Below, in pieces: positions 46,230 through 55,553 of a stretch of DNA of 64,000 bases (position 1 is its first letter; every line of letters begins with the position of its first letter). The stretch is from Zhongshania sp. (GTDB taxonomy: Bacteria > Pseudomonadota > Gammaproteobacteria > Pseudomonadales > Spongiibacteraceae), in the NCBI RefSeq assembly GCF_029212375.1, contig NZ_JARGNU010000005.1, forward strand, positions 1-64,000, written 5' to 3'. The translations under genes were made by a program, and so were the position numbers. A model generated the notes under the pieces. It had not been told where the DNA came from. It saw nothing but the letters and a program-made list of their open reading frames with translations, and ran no database searches.

Positions 46230-47312
46230 TTATGGAACCAAGTGGCCGGCGTCGATGCGCCAGGCAATCTGTACCGCATCGCCGGTATCGAAGAGTCGAG
46301 TGCGCCCAGGCGCGTCGTTGGCGAGCATGGCCTCAATGAGCACGCCGTTGGCGAGTTCAATAATATAGACGGTGACATCGCCCAAATAGAGCATGTCGTG
46401 AACCTTGCCGCTGAACAGGGCTTCATCAGGCTCGGCTTCAAGACTGGCGGCGAGGCGAATTTTTTCGGGGCGCAAAGTTAAGGCGCAGTTGTCTCCACTT
46501 TTAAACGTGATTTCAGGGTTGGCGGTGGCAGCGATCTCGCCAAGCCCCGCGATGGCAATATTCACTTTTTGCTCATTGCCGCTAAGTACTTTGGCGTCGA
46601 GAATATTGCACTGGCCAATAAAATCCGCCACAAAGCGATTGTCGGGGTAGCTGTAGAGCACCGAGGGTTCGTCGATCTGGCTGATCTCGCCCTTGTTCAT
46701 TACCGCAATGCGGTGCGACAAAGCCAGCGCCTCACCCTGGTCGTGGGTAACATACACAAAGGTGATACCCACCTCCTTTTGCAGGTTAATCAGCTCGATC
46801 TGCATTTGCTCGCGCAATTTGGCGTCTAGTGCCGACAGCGGTTCATCTAACAGCAACAGGCGCGGTCGGTTCACTAGTGCGCGGGCAATGGCAATGCGCT
46901 GCTTTTGGCCGCCAGACAGCGCATCTGGGTAGTGCTTGGCTTTGTCGGGTAGGCGCACATCGTTGAGCACTTCCGTTACGCGGTGGGCAATTTCGGCCTT
47001 GCTCATTTTGGCCATGCGCAGCGGAAAGGCGATGTTCTCGGCCACGGTCATATGTGGAAAGAGCGCATAGCTTTGAAATACAGTGTGTACCGGCCGTTTT
47101 TCGGGTGGCAGGGCGCACAGGGGTTTGCCGTCGAGCAGAATTTGACCGCTGTCGGCTTGGTCAAAGCCGGCAATCAAGCGCAATAAAGTGGTTTTGCCGC
47201 AGCCAGAGGGGCCCAATAGGGTGAAAAACTCCCCCGCTTGGATGTGCAAGCTGACATTATTAAGCGCCACAAAATCGCCGAAGCTACGTGAAACTGCATT
47301 AATCTCTAGCAC
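46230..47312 (-). CDS. potA: Polyamine ABC transporter ATPase
   Basis: A 360-aa ATPase. Walker A LGPSGCGKTTLLRLIAG, signature LSGGQKQRIAIARALVN, Walker B LLLLDEPLSALD, H-loop VTHDQGEAL; a TOBE domain lies in the last ~90 residues. First gene of the pot operon; promoter is in the 230-bp gap opposite argG. Confidence 0.95.
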   Translation of the reverse strand: MLEINAVSRSFGDFVALNNVSLHIQAGEFFTLLGPSGCGKTTLLRLIAGFDQADSGQILLDGKPLCALPPEKRPVHTVFQSYALFPHMTVAENIAFPLRMAKMSKAEIAHRVTEVLNDVRLPDKAKHYPDALSGGQKQRIAIARALVNRPRLLLLDEPLSALDAKLREQMQIELINLQKEVGITFVYVTHDQGEALALSHRIAVMNKGEISQIDEPSVLYSYPDNRFVADFIGQCNILDAKVLSGNEQKVNIAIAGLGEIAATANPEITFKSGDNCALTLRPEKIRLAASLEAEPDEALFSGKVHDMLYLGDVTVYIIELANGVLIEAMLANDAPGRTRLFDTGDAVQIAWRIDAGHLVP

Positions 47313-47428
47313 GGCGTGGGGGGCTTCCCTTGCAATGTGGAATTTGCGCTATTTTTTTCCGGCAATAGCCCCGCCGTCAATAGCTCAGAGGCCACTCATT
47401 TCAATAGTTTTACCGCTTTTGGGTAGAT

Positions 47429-47497
47429 ATGGCAGCCAAAGGCAAGCTGGCATGGCGCAGCGGGGCAAAGACCGCTAAAATGGCGGTCTTTTTTTAA
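47429..47497 (+). CDS. Candidate 22-aa leader ORF overlapping a terminator before argG
   Basis: ATG at 47429, product beginning MAAKGKLAWRSGAKTAK and ending MAVFF, stop TAA at 47495-47497. Its last eleven codons are the terminator hairpin and T tract (47467-47496). Translation to the end would melt the hairpin. It has one Arg codon (CGC), few for an Arg attenuator, and GGGTAG upstream as a weak ribosome site. It may be chance. Confidence 0.25.
   Translation: MAAKGKLAWRSGAKTAKMAVFF
47467..47496 (+). terminator. Rho-independent terminator 45 bp upstream of argG
   Basis: AAAGACCGC-TAAAAT-GGCGGTCTTTTTTT with a T run of seven, oriented toward argG. No gene on the plus strand ends before it, so it may attenuate argG leader transcription. 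Confidence 0.85.
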
Positions 47498-47541
47498 TCC
47501 CGCAGGCACAGCGTTTTGCGGGGGCTTCAGCGGAGTGTTAA

Positions 47542-48762
47542 ATGTCGGATATCAATAAAGTAGTGTTGGCTTATTCAGGTGGCCTAGACACCTCAGTGAT
47601 TGTCAGATGGCTGCAAGATACCTACAAATGTGAAGTGGTCACCTTTACCGCCGATATCGGTCAGGGCGAAGAAGTAGAACCGGCACGCGCTAAAGCCAAA
47701 GCGCTGGGCGTGCAAGAGATTTACATTGACGATCTGCGCGAAGAATACGTGCGCGATTTCGTTTATCCCATGTTCCGCGCCAATGCGATTTACGAAGGCG
47801 AGTATTTGCTGGGCACCTCTATTGCCCGCCCGCTGATCGCCAAGCGCTTAATTGAAATTGCCAATGAAACCGGCGCTGACGCTATCTCTCACGGCGCCAC
47901 TGGCAAGGGCAACGACCAAGTGCGCTTTGAACTGGGCGCTTATTCTCTGAAGCCCGGCATTAAAGTGATTGCGCCATGGCGCGAGTGGGACTTGACCTCC
48001 CGCGAAACCTTGATGGCTTATTGCGCCGAGCGCAATATTCCCGTCGATTTTGCCGGCAAGAAGAAAAAGTCCCCTTACTCCATGGATGCCAACCTGCTGC
48101 ATATCTCCTACGAGGGCGGCAATCTGGAAGACCCATTCTGGGAGCCAGAAGAAGACATGTGGCGCTGGTCAGTTAGCCCCGAAGCGGCACCAGACACCCC
48201 AACCTATATCGAAATTGGCTACGAAAACGGCGACCCAGTCACCTTGAACGGCGAGGCACTCAGCCCAGCTACCATGCTGGCAGCGCTGAATAAAGTTGGT
48301 GGCGACAATGGCATTGGCCGTTTGGATTTGGTCGAAAACCGCTATGTGGGCATGAAGTCGCGGGGCTGCTACGAAACCCCAGGCGGCACCATCATGTTGC
48401 GCGCCCACCGCGCCATTGAGTCGATCACCTTAGACCGCGAAGCGGCTCACCTAAAAGATGAATTAATGCCTCGCTACGCAAAACTCATCTATAACGGCTA
48501 TTGGTTCAGCCCAGAACGCCGTATGCTACAGGCGGCCATAGATGAGTCACAGGGTTTTGTTAACGGCGTGGTACGCTTGAAACTCTATAAAGGAAATGTG
48601 GTCGTAGTGGGTCGCAAGTCTGACAATTCACTCTTTGATGAGAAAATTGCCACCTTTGAAGACGACGCCGGCGCGTATAACCAAAAAGATGCAGAAGGCT
48701 TTATTAAGCTAAATGCCCTGCGCTTGCGTATTGCCGCGAATAAAGGCCGCTCTCAGCTGTAA
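47542..48762 (+). CDS. argG: Argininosuccinate synthase
   Basis: A 406-aa ligase of arginine synthesis (citrulline + aspartate + ATP). ATP pyrophosphatase motif [11 protein letters not shown] at 8-18; further ATP/citrulline segments [14 protein letters not shown] and [15 protein letters not shown]. Complete length. Leader contains a terminator-overlapping ORF. Confidence 0.97.
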   Translation: MSDINKVVLAYSGGLDTSVIVRWLQDTYKCEVVTFTADIGQGEEVEPARAKAKALGVQEIYIDDLREEYVRDFVYPMFRANAIYEGEYLLGTSIARPLIAKRLIEIANETGADAISHGATGKGNDQVRFELGAYSLKPGIKVIAPWREWDLTSRETLMAYCAERNIPVDFAGKKKKSPYSMDANLLHISYEGGNLEDPFWEPEEDMWRWSVSPEAAPDTPTYIEIGYENGDPVTLNGEALSPATMLAALNKVGGDNGIGRLDLVENRYVGMKSRGCYETPGGTIMLRAHRAIESITLDREAAHLKDELMPRYAKLIYNGYWFSPERRMLQAAIDESQGFVNGVVRLKLYKGNVVVVGRKSDNSLFDEKIATFEDDAGAYNQKDAEGFIKLNALRLRIAANKGRSQL

Positions 48763-48774
48763 TTTATTCGTTGT

Positions 48775-48803
48775 AAAAAGGGGCCGTTGCAGCCCCTTTT
48801 TTG
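48775..48803 (+). terminator. Terminator of argG
   Basis: AAAAAGGGGC-CGTTGCA-GCCCCTTTTTT, 13 bp after the stop. Confidence 0.95.
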
Positions 48804-48927
48804 ATTTAAGTGACTTTTGAAGTTAAATGATTTTCGTGATGGTGCCTGGTGTAGAAACTCAGTCGCACTGTCAAAACGCCGGATGCGTGTTGGCGCTGGC
48901 CTGAATTTGTAAATTGGGATGCTATTG

Positions 48928-51867
48928 ATGATTTTTGAACCGCAGATGTACGGACGTAAATTCTGGGCGCTGTCGCTCGCCATCGGCATCATTGCCACTA
49001 CTGCCTGCAGTGGCAGCAGCAATAGCAGCGGATTCAGGGGCACCGAACCCAATTCACGGCAGTTTAATGTTGATGAATCGTTGGCCAACGTAACCTTCAC
49101 TAAAAGCAATGCAGTTGGCAATAGCGTGGCGCTCAAGCTTGCAGTTGGCAGCGGTGCATTTCGGCCGCTGAACGGATCGAATGATGTGTTTTACACCATT
49201 ACTGATCGCGGCCCCACCATTCCCTGCGCTAATAGTGTGAGCGTAACGGGCCTTGCCAATTTTTGCGATGGTAATGACGGTTCTATATTTGCGTTAAAAC
49301 AGTATTCCCCACAAATTATTAAATGGCAGCTTAGTGGCATTGGCGCCAAATTGAAGCTTGAGCAGACAGAGGTGATTACCCTCACCGGCAGCAATGGCAG
49401 CGCCCTAAATGGTCTGCCAAATAATTTCAGCTCGGCGCGCATTGAAAAAGCCTACGATAACGACGGTGTGGAATTGCTGCCCAATGGCAATGGCATAGAC
49501 CCAGAGGCCTTGGTTCAGCTTGGCAATGGCAATTTTTGGGTGGCAGAAGAGAACGGCCCAAGTCTGCTGCTGGTTAGCAGCACCGGTGAAGTATTAGATC
49601 GTCAGCTACCGGCAGGGATGGGTAGTGACTTAGTAAACGACCCCAATGGCGCGGCTACCTACCCAGTAAGCGACAATATTATTCCCGCTATTTTTGGCAA
49701 GCGTAAAGTCGATCGCGGTATTGAGGCATTGGCCCTAAGCCCAGACAGTAAATATTTGTACTTCTTTATGCAAAGCCCTCTGGATAACCCAGACGGCGCT
49801 GCCGCCGACTCGCGCATAGTGCGTGTGGGCAAGCTTGAGTTGAACGACGATGGCAGCGCAAAAGCGATGGCTGGCGAGTATTTGTACCAGTTAGATTCAC
49901 CTTCGCGCTTTGGTATTAAATCGACGGGCGCCGGTGATTTGGCCGCCAATGGCGACTTTGTGGCGCAGAGCGAAGTTACTATCAATGAAGCTATCGCTAT
50001 TGCTGACGACTACTTAATTGTGGTTGAACAAGCTAAAAAAGTGAGTAAGTTTTATCGTTTGAACTTGGCTAATGCCACCAATATTTTAGGTGAAGTTTGG
50101 GATTTTGCGGGGACCACGCCGAGTTTAGAGCAGCAAACTACACTGGCAAATACCAAGTTTATTACCAAGCAGTTAGGCTTTGATTCGCTAACCATGCCGC
50201 TGCCCGCTGGTATTGATCCACTGGCTGAAAACATTGAAGGCTTTGCACTGCTCGATGCTAATTTTGGCGTGGTATTGAACGACAATAACTACGGTATTGG
50301 CGGTGTAAGCAGCGTTGTTAAAGTGCTGCCAGTTGGCGCCTTTGTTGTTACCGCCAGCGCGCCGGTAGAACCTAATTTAGATTACACAAAGTCAGCGTCT
50401 TTTACGGTTAGTGGCGCTACTTACAATATGGGCGCAGCCAAGGTTGTCGCGGCTGATTCCACCAATAAGCGTTTATTTGTAGTGAATGGCCAGAATAAGG
50501 CCGTTGATATATTGGATATCACTACCCCGCTTAGTCCGGTACTGGCCAGCCCCGCGAGCCTCGATCTGAATGCAGCGGCAACAGCGGCGGGCGTCAGTAT
50601 TGGTGAGCCGACTTGGGTCACGATTGGCGGTGCTTACGTTGCCGTAACACTCAATAATATTAACCCCCAAAGCAAGGGTATTGTTGCAGTTTACCTGCTG
50701 TCTGATTTGAGCTTAGTGACCACCTTTGAGGTTGGCGCAGCGCCCAAAATGGCTATTTTCGACTTAGTCCTCAATCGCATCGTGGTTGCTAATGAAGGCG
50801 TGCCTAGCGATGACTACAGTGTTGATCCCGAAGGCAGTGTTTCTATTATTGATATCAGCAGCGGTGTTGAGTCTGGCGTTGTAAACAATATTGGTTTTAG
50901 CGATTTTAATCTTGGTGGTAGCCGCTCTGCAGAATTGCCAGCGGCGGTGCGCATACGCGGCCCCAATGCCAGTGTTGCCCAAGACCTTGAGCCAGAACAT
51001 ATCGCCGTGGGTTTGAGCAATAACAAGTTGTTTGTGAGCCTCCAAGAAAACAATGCGGTGGCGGTTATCAATCTTGCCGACAATACCATCGACCGTATTA
51101 TTGCCTTGGGTCGCAAAGACTTTGGTGTTGCCGGCAATGAGTTGGATGTGAAAAATGACGGCGTTGCCGACCTTCGCAATTGGTCTGGCGTCTATGGTTT
51201 GTATCAGCCAGATGGCATCGCCGCCTATCAATTTGGCAACAAAAACTATTTTGTTACCGCCAACGAAGGTCGTCCGCGCAGCTACTCGGCGTACAGCGAA
51301 CAGGTTAATGCAAGTAACTTACCGGTTGCTAATAGCAACCCAAGTGCAATCGCTGCTTCAGACACCAGTGCACTGGGCAACCTACAAGTGAGTAGCGAAG
51401 ACGGCGATACCGACAATGACGGTGAAATCGAAGAAATTACTGCCTTTGGTGCACGCTCGTTCTCGATTTGGAATGAGCAAGGCCAGCTGATGTTTGATTC
51501 TGGCGCCGAGCTGGCGCAAATCACCAAAACCGCCCTAGGCGCTAATTTTAACGACGTCGATACCGCCAGCATCAGCAACGGTTCAGGACCAAAAAGTCTT
51601 GTATTGGTGTCTAGCCTCAGCCGTATTTATGCCTTTGTAAGTTTGCAGCGCGCTGGTGGTATTGCAATTTACGACATAACCTCACCCTTGGGCGCACAGT
51701 TTGTTCAGTACGTGAACAACCGCAACTTTGGTGCAGGAAGCGGCGATGAGGGTGCCGACGGCATCACCACCTTCTTTATTGATAGTACTGCTTATCTCGG
51801 TGTGGCAAATGCCAAGAGTGGTAACGTGCGTATACTGGAGCTGAACTCCGGTGTAAGCACCGACTAA
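48928..51867 (+). CDS. Phytase-like esterase / choice-of-anchor I lipoprotein (beta-propeller)
   Basis: A secreted protein of 979 aa. Lipoprotein signal LSLAIGIIATTACSGSS with the modified Cys near residue 30. Residues ~60-460 resemble the esterase-like-activity-of-phytase domain (FYTITDRGPTIPC, NGIDPEALVQLGNGNFWVAEENGPSLL). Residues ~480-975 are a beta-propeller with choice-of-anchor I features (DLEPEHIAVGLSNNKLFVSL, YFVTANEGRPRSY, GSGDEGADG). Role probably in phosphate-ester or surface metabolism. ATG 48928 has GGGA 9 nt upstream. Monocistronic between two terminators. Confidence 0.85.
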   Translation: MIFEPQMYGRKFWALSLAIGIIATTACSGSSNSSGFRGTEPNSRQFNVDESLANVTFTKSNAVGNSVALKLAVGSGAFRPLNGSNDVFYTITDRGPTIPCANSVSVTGLANFCDGNDGSIFALKQYSPQIIKWQLSGIGAKLKLEQTEVITLTGSNGSALNGLPNNFSSARIEKAYDNDGVELLPNGNGIDPEALVQLGNGNFWVAEENGPSLLLVSSTGEVLDRQLPAGMGSDLVNDPNGAATYPVSDNIIPAIFGKRKVDRGIEALALSPDSKYLYFFMQSPLDNPDGAAADSRIVRVGKLELNDDGSAKAMAGEYLYQLDSPSRFGIKSTGAGDLAANGDFVAQSEVTINEAIAIADDYLIVVEQAKKVSKFYRLNLANATNILGEVWDFAGTTPSLEQQTTLANTKFITKQLGFDSLTMPLPAGIDPLAENIEGFALLDANFGVVLNDNNYGIGGVSSVVKVLPVGAFVVTASAPVEPNLDYTKSASFTVSGATYNMGAAKVVAADSTNKRLFVVNGQNKAVDILDITTPLSPVLASPASLDLNAAATAAGVSIGEPTWVTIGGAYVAVTLNNINPQSKGIVAVYLLSDLSLVTTFEVGAAPKMAIFDLVLNRIVVANEGVPSDDYSVDPEGSVSIIDISSGVESGVVNNIGFSDFNLGGSRSAELPAAVRIRGPNASVAQDLEPEHIAVGLSNNKLFVSLQENNAVAVINLADNTIDRIIALGRKDFGVAGNELDVKNDGVADLRNWSGVYGLYQPDGIAAYQFGNKNYFVTANEGRPRSYSAYSEQVNASNLPVANSNPSAIAASDTSALGNLQVSSEDGDTDNDGEIEEITAFGARSFSIWNEQGQLMFDSGAELAQITKTALGANFNDVDTASISNGSGPKSLVLVSSLSRIYAFVSLQRAGGIAIYDITSPLGAQFVQYVNNRNFGAGSGDEGADGITTFFIDSTAYLGVANAKSGNVRILELNSGVSTD

Positions 51868-51893
51868 ATCTTGGCTAACAAGTGTCTTGATGA

Positions 51894-51929
51894 GGCCATC
51901 ACCCGCTGCGGGTGATGGCCTTATTTTTT
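51894..51929 (+). terminator. Terminator between the lipoprotein and regA-like genes
   Basis: GGCCATCACCCGC-TGC-GGGTGATGGCC with TTATTTTTT; serves the plus-strand gene and overlaps the stop of the convergent regulator. Confidence 0.9.
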
Positions 51930-52460
51930 GGCGGGTCGTTTTTGTAGTTTGCGTTGCAAGGTGCGGCGGTGCATACCGAGTTGCCGCGCCGTTTCCGAAA
52001 TATTTCCCTCGTTCTCGGTTAGCACGCGCTGAATGTGCTCCCACTCTATACGGTCTAAAGAGGGTGGGCTGAGTTCAGGGGTGCTGGTATTGGTCGAGCT
52101 CGTTTGATCTTCTAAGGCGGCTAGAATCTCGGTGGTGCTTGCCGGCTTTTGTAAATAATTATCCGCCCCCAGTTTGATTGCCTCAACGGTGGTCGCGATG
52201 CTGGAATAGCCGGTGAGCATTAGTATTTTTATCGTGGGGAAGCGCTGGCGCAACACAGGAATCAAATTCAAGCCCGAGCGAGTCTCAAGCTTTAAATCAA
52301 GCACTGCTTTGTTGGGCGTAAATTGTTCGCATAGCGCAATGGCGTCGTCGACGCTGTGGGCTACGCCAACCACATAGCCACGGCGCTCTAAGGAGCGACA
52401 CAGCGAGGCGCAGAAGCTGAGGTCATCATCGACCAGTAATATTTTTTCTACACTGCTCAC
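51921..52460 (-). CDS. RegA/PrrA/RoxR-type response regulator
   Basis: A 179-aa regulator. Receiver domain with LLVDDD at its start and phospho-acceptor Asp55 (AVLDLKLETRSG); conserved Thr/Lys (MLTGYSS, LQKPAS). The C-terminal part has a Fis-type helix-turn-helix NISETARQLGMHRRTLQRKL, diagnostic of RegA-class regulators of redox-controlled respiration. Start: GTG 52460 overlaps the kinase TGA as GTGA, with AAGGT upstream; GTG 52487 is less likely. The RegR/RegA-like site at 53777 may be its own target. Confidence 0.93.
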   Translation of the reverse strand: MSSVEKILLVDDDLSFCASLCRSLERRGYVVGVAHSVDDAIALCEQFTPNKAVLDLKLETRSGLNLIPVLRQRFPTIKILMLTGYSSIATTVEAIKLGADNYLQKPASTTEILAALEDQTSSTNTSTPELSPPSLDRIEWEHIQRVLTENEGNISETARQLGMHRRTLQRKLQKRPAKK

Positions 52461-53707
52461 AGGCGTACCTTGCTGGCGGGTAAACACAATTCCACACGGC
52501 TGCCGCCACCGTCGCGACGGCGCCAGCGCAGCTCGCCACCGTAGCGAATAGCCGTGGCGTTACTCAGAAAAAGCCCTAGGCCACGGCCCTTACCCTTGCT
52601 GCTAACAAAGGCTTTGCTCATCATCGCCGCTTGCTCAGCGCTCAGACCAGGGCCGCGATCGCTGATGGCAAAAATAATACAGTGATCCTGCTCCAGCAGG
52701 TCTAAGCACACGTCGTCGCTGCTGGCATCGGCGGCATTGCTGAGTAAATTTAAAATAGCCTGACTAACCGTGCCGTCGAGCTTTAAGGTGGTATTGCTGA
52801 GTGCTGGGCTGAGCGAGCTGTGCAGTTCGCAGTCTGGGCGCAGCACCTGCCAGCGTTCGCGCAATACCGCCAAATACTGGGCGGCGGGGGTAGTGAGGCT
52901 ATTGTCGGCGCTTAAATCTCTTGCCGTGCAAACAAGGTTGGTGAGTATGTCGCGGCAGTGATCTAACTGTTCGCCGAGGGTGGCAAGGTCGGTACGGGTC
53001 GCGGTGTCAAAGTCTTGTTCTGTTAAATCTTCCAGTATCACTTTCATGGTTGATAGTGGCGTGCCCAGCTCGTGGGCAGTGCCCGCAGCAAGACTGGCCA
53101 CGGCCAGCAGTTGCTCGTCTTGCAGGCGGTGTTCGCGGCTACTGGCTAACTCGGCTTCGCGCTGGCGCAGGCTGTGAGCCATCTTAAAAACAAAATAGGT
53201 AATTAGCACCGTACTCACCAAAAAATTGGCCCACATTCCTAAAATATGGGTGTTTGGCGCGCCGCCGTGTTGGTGTTGGTTGGGCGCGACTGCCTCTAGC
53301 GGAATAAAATTAAACAGCAGCAAGCTGTAGGCGCCAAAACCGATCGCGCCAAGTAACCACGTATAGGCCCAGGGCAGGGTGGCGGCAGAGATACACAATG
53401 GCACCAATAAATATGAGATAAACGGATTGTTCGCGCCACCAGAAAAATACAAAACCGCACTAAAGCCGAGGGTGTCTACGCACAAGTGAATAAATAATTC
53501 GACATCGGTCACCGGCCAGCTTTGATAGCTGCGCCACCAGCTGAACACCGCAAAGCCAGAAATTGCCGTTAATAATAGCTTTAAAGTGATGTAGGGCAGC
53601 ATCCAGCCGAGCTGGCTTTCAGCATACAACACTGCGCCAAATTGGCCGGCAATTACTAGGCTGCGAATAAAGCATAGGCCGCGCAAATTAGCGGTATTGG
53701 GATTCAA
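52457..53707 (-). CDS. RegB/PrrB/RoxS-type redox sensor histidine kinase
   Basis: A 416-aa membrane kinase. Start is TTG 53707 with GGGGAG 6 nt before; the longer upstream frame would run into the promoter. Six hydrophobic segments; the ubiquinone-site motif GGANNPFISYLLVP is at about 91-104. His212 in AGTAHELGTPLSTMK is the phosphorylation site; N-box NLLSNAADASS and G-box GRGLGLFLSNA follow. The kinase responds to quinone-pool redox state in known systems. Here senC is not between regB and regA. Confidence 0.92.
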   Translation of the reverse strand: MNPNTANLRGLCFIRSLVIAGQFGAVLYAESQLGWMLPYITLKLLLTAISGFAVFSWWRSYQSWPVTDVELFIHLCVDTLGFSAVLYFSGGANNPFISYLLVPLCISAATLPWAYTWLLGAIGFGAYSLLLFNFIPLEAVAPNQHQHGGAPNTHILGMWANFLVSTVLITYFVFKMAHSLRQREAELASSREHRLQDEQLLAVASLAAGTAHELGTPLSTMKVILEDLTEQDFDTATRTDLATLGEQLDHCRDILTNLVCTARDLSADNSLTTPAAQYLAVLRERWQVLRPDCELHSSLSPALSNTTLKLDGTVSQAILNLLSNAADASSDDVCLDLLEQDHCIIFAISDRGPGLSAEQAAMMSKAFVSSKGKGRGLGLFLSNATAIRYGGELRWRRRDGGGSRVELCLPASKVRL

Positions 53708-53776
53708 CTTTGCTCCCCACAACAAGAAGATTAAAAACGCCAGTATAGCCCTTACTTGGCAACTGCGGGCAGGCGC

Positions 53777-53793
53777 TGCGACAAAGTGTCGCA
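53777..53793. promoter_or_regulatory. RegA/RegR-like operator between regB and the divergent barrel gene
   Basis: TGCGACAAAGTGTCGCA, a perfect 7-bp inverted repeat around AAG. It fits the published RegA/PrrA form GCGNC-N5-GTCGC exactly (GCGAC-AAAGT-GTCGC). It is 70 bp from the regB start and 81 bp from the ATG at 53874. Confidence 0.7.
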
Positions 53794-53873
53794 GGCCAGC
53801 GCTAGGCTCCCTTGTTAAACTGCGCCTTCGCTGAAATTGCCAAACCACTACCAAATGTAAATAGGACGCTATT

Positions 53874-54905
53874 ATGCGCAAGCTTGTTTTTACTCTGTCG
53901 CTGCTGGCTGCTGCCCCCGTCGTTGCGCATCAACAAGCCGATACACCCACATTGGCTAGCGGCGCAATTCGTCACGCGCCACTCGGCGTGATGGGCGACC
54001 ACCTGCATAACACTGGCGAGTGGATGTTCTCCTACCGTTATATGCGTATGGAAATGGACGGTAATTTAGACGGTAGCGATTCGATTTCTGCTGCCGAAAT
54101 CACCGGTACCATGATGAACCCTGGCCCGTATATGGTGGCGCCACTTAAAATGACCATGGAGATGCATATGCTGGGTGCAATGTATGCGCCTAGCGATACC
54201 CTCACCCTTATGGCGATGCTGCCGCTGCTAAATAAAAGCATGGATCATCGCAGCCGTATGGGCGCAAAGTTTACGACTGAAACCGACGGTGTTGGTGATG
54301 CATCGCTAGCCGCCTTGCTGCGTGTTTACCAAACCGCAGATAAATCAGCTGGCGTGCATTTAAATCTCGGTGTCAGCCTACCGACCGGCTCGATTGATGA
54401 GCGCGACGACACGCCAGCGATGGCCAATGCCAAACTGCCCTACGGCATGCAATTGGGTTCTGGCACCTATGATTTAAAACCGGGCGTAACGTATCAAGCC
54501 TATTCAGCCCAATACAACTGGGGCGCGCAGGCGCTGGCAACTTTGCGCAGCGGTGAAAATGACAATGACTACCGCTTGGGCAATCGCTATGAAGTGAGCG
54601 GCTGGTTGGCGCGTAGTTGGTCGCCAGCGCTGAGTAGCGGCGTGCGCTTAAAGCACAGCAGCTGGGCTGATATTCACGGCGCCGACCCTGACTTAAACCC
54701 CATGATGGTGCCCACCGCCGACACCAGCGCTCAGGGTGGTGAGCGCAGTGAACTGCTGTTTAGCGCCAATTATTTATTCAGCGCCGGTGCGTTAAAAGGC
54801 CACCGCCTAGCATTGGAATATGGCGTGCCGATCTACCAAAAGTTGGATGGCCCACAAATGGAAATGCAGAACACCATGAGCTTGGGCTGGCAGTACGCAC
54901 CTTAA
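53874..54905 (+). CDS. Met/His-rich outer-membrane beta-barrel (transporter family), possibly metal-linked
   Basis: A 343-aa exported protein. Signal peptide MRKLVFTLSLLAAAPVVAHQ; mature protein begins with a His/Gly segment (APLGVMGDHLHNTGEWMFSYRYMRM) and is rich in Met and His (MEMHMLGAMY, MDHRSRMG). The strands and terminal LGWQYAP suit the phenol-degradation/MetA-type barrel family PF13557. The Met/His content hints at copper, but no direct evidence. It may be controlled with regB by the shared operator; PepSY gene follows. Confidence 0.75.
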   Translation: MRKLVFTLSLLAAAPVVAHQQADTPTLASGAIRHAPLGVMGDHLHNTGEWMFSYRYMRMEMDGNLDGSDSISAAEITGTMMNPGPYMVAPLKMTMEMHMLGAMYAPSDTLTLMAMLPLLNKSMDHRSRMGAKFTTETDGVGDASLAALLRVYQTADKSAGVHLNLGVSLPTGSIDERDDTPAMANAKLPYGMQLGSGTYDLKPGVTYQAYSAQYNWGAQALATLRSGENDNDYRLGNRYEVSGWLARSWSPALSSGVRLKHSSWADIHGADPDLNPMMVPTADTSAQGGERSELLFSANYLFSAGALKGHRLALEYGVPIYQKLDGPQMEMQNTMSLGWQYAP

Positions 54906-54989
54906 TGAATATTTAACCGAGGGATAGTAGGCTAAGCTGTGTCTAATACAGATTGACCACAGGGTATTTGCAATTAAAGGATTTAGTAT

Positions 54990-55529
54990 ATGTCTCGCCG
55001 TTTGTTAGTTTCTATTCATTTATATCTCGCCGCTTTTTTTGCGCCCATGGTCATTATTATGGCGGTGTCGGGTGGTTTGCATTTGCTGGGTGTTAAAGAA
55101 GTGATGACCAGTACCGAATTGGGCTATGTGGCTGGTCTTAAGCTCGATGGCGACAGTCCTAGTTTAAACAGTGATGTGCGCACCGCGCTGCAAAGCCTCG
55201 GCGTAGATGCACGTTTTGAATACGTTAAAGGCAAAGGCCGCGAATTTTCTACGCGACCTAGCAACCGTGAACACTATCGTTTAAGTCAGCAAGCCGATGG
55301 TGTGGCGATTACGACGGTATCGCCAAACTGGCAGGCGGCGCTGATGGAATTACACATGGGCCACGGCCCGCGCTGGTATAAGTGGTTTGAAACGGGGTTT
55401 TCACTGGGCCTGATTTTTATCATGATTAGCGGCTTGTATTTAGGCTTAATGAGCGCAGCCTATCGGCGCCAGACCTTGGTGTTGTGCGGTGGTGGTCTGC
55501 TGCTATTTTTAGCCCTCGCGTTTTTGTAA
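54990..55529 (+). CDS. PepSY-associated membrane protein
   Basis: A 179-aa membrane protein with an N-terminal helix (LVSIHLYLAAFFAPMVIIMAVSGGLHLLG) and C-terminal helices (FSLGLIFIMISGLYLGL and QTLVLCGGGLLLFLALAFL). The conserved H-x-Y and SGG-x-H residues fit PepSY_TM. It lies 85 bp after the barrel gene on the same strand and is likely cotranscribed. Confidence 0.75.
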   Translation: MSRRLLVSIHLYLAAFFAPMVIIMAVSGGLHLLGVKEVMTSTELGYVAGLKLDGDSPSLNSDVRTALQSLGVDARFEYVKGKGREFSTRPSNREHYRLSQQADGVAITTVSPNWQAALMELHMGHGPRWYKWFETGFSLGLIFIMISGLYLGLMSAAYRRQTLVLCGGGLLLFLALAFL

Positions 55530-55553
55530 ATCCTGCACTTTAGCGCCATTGAA

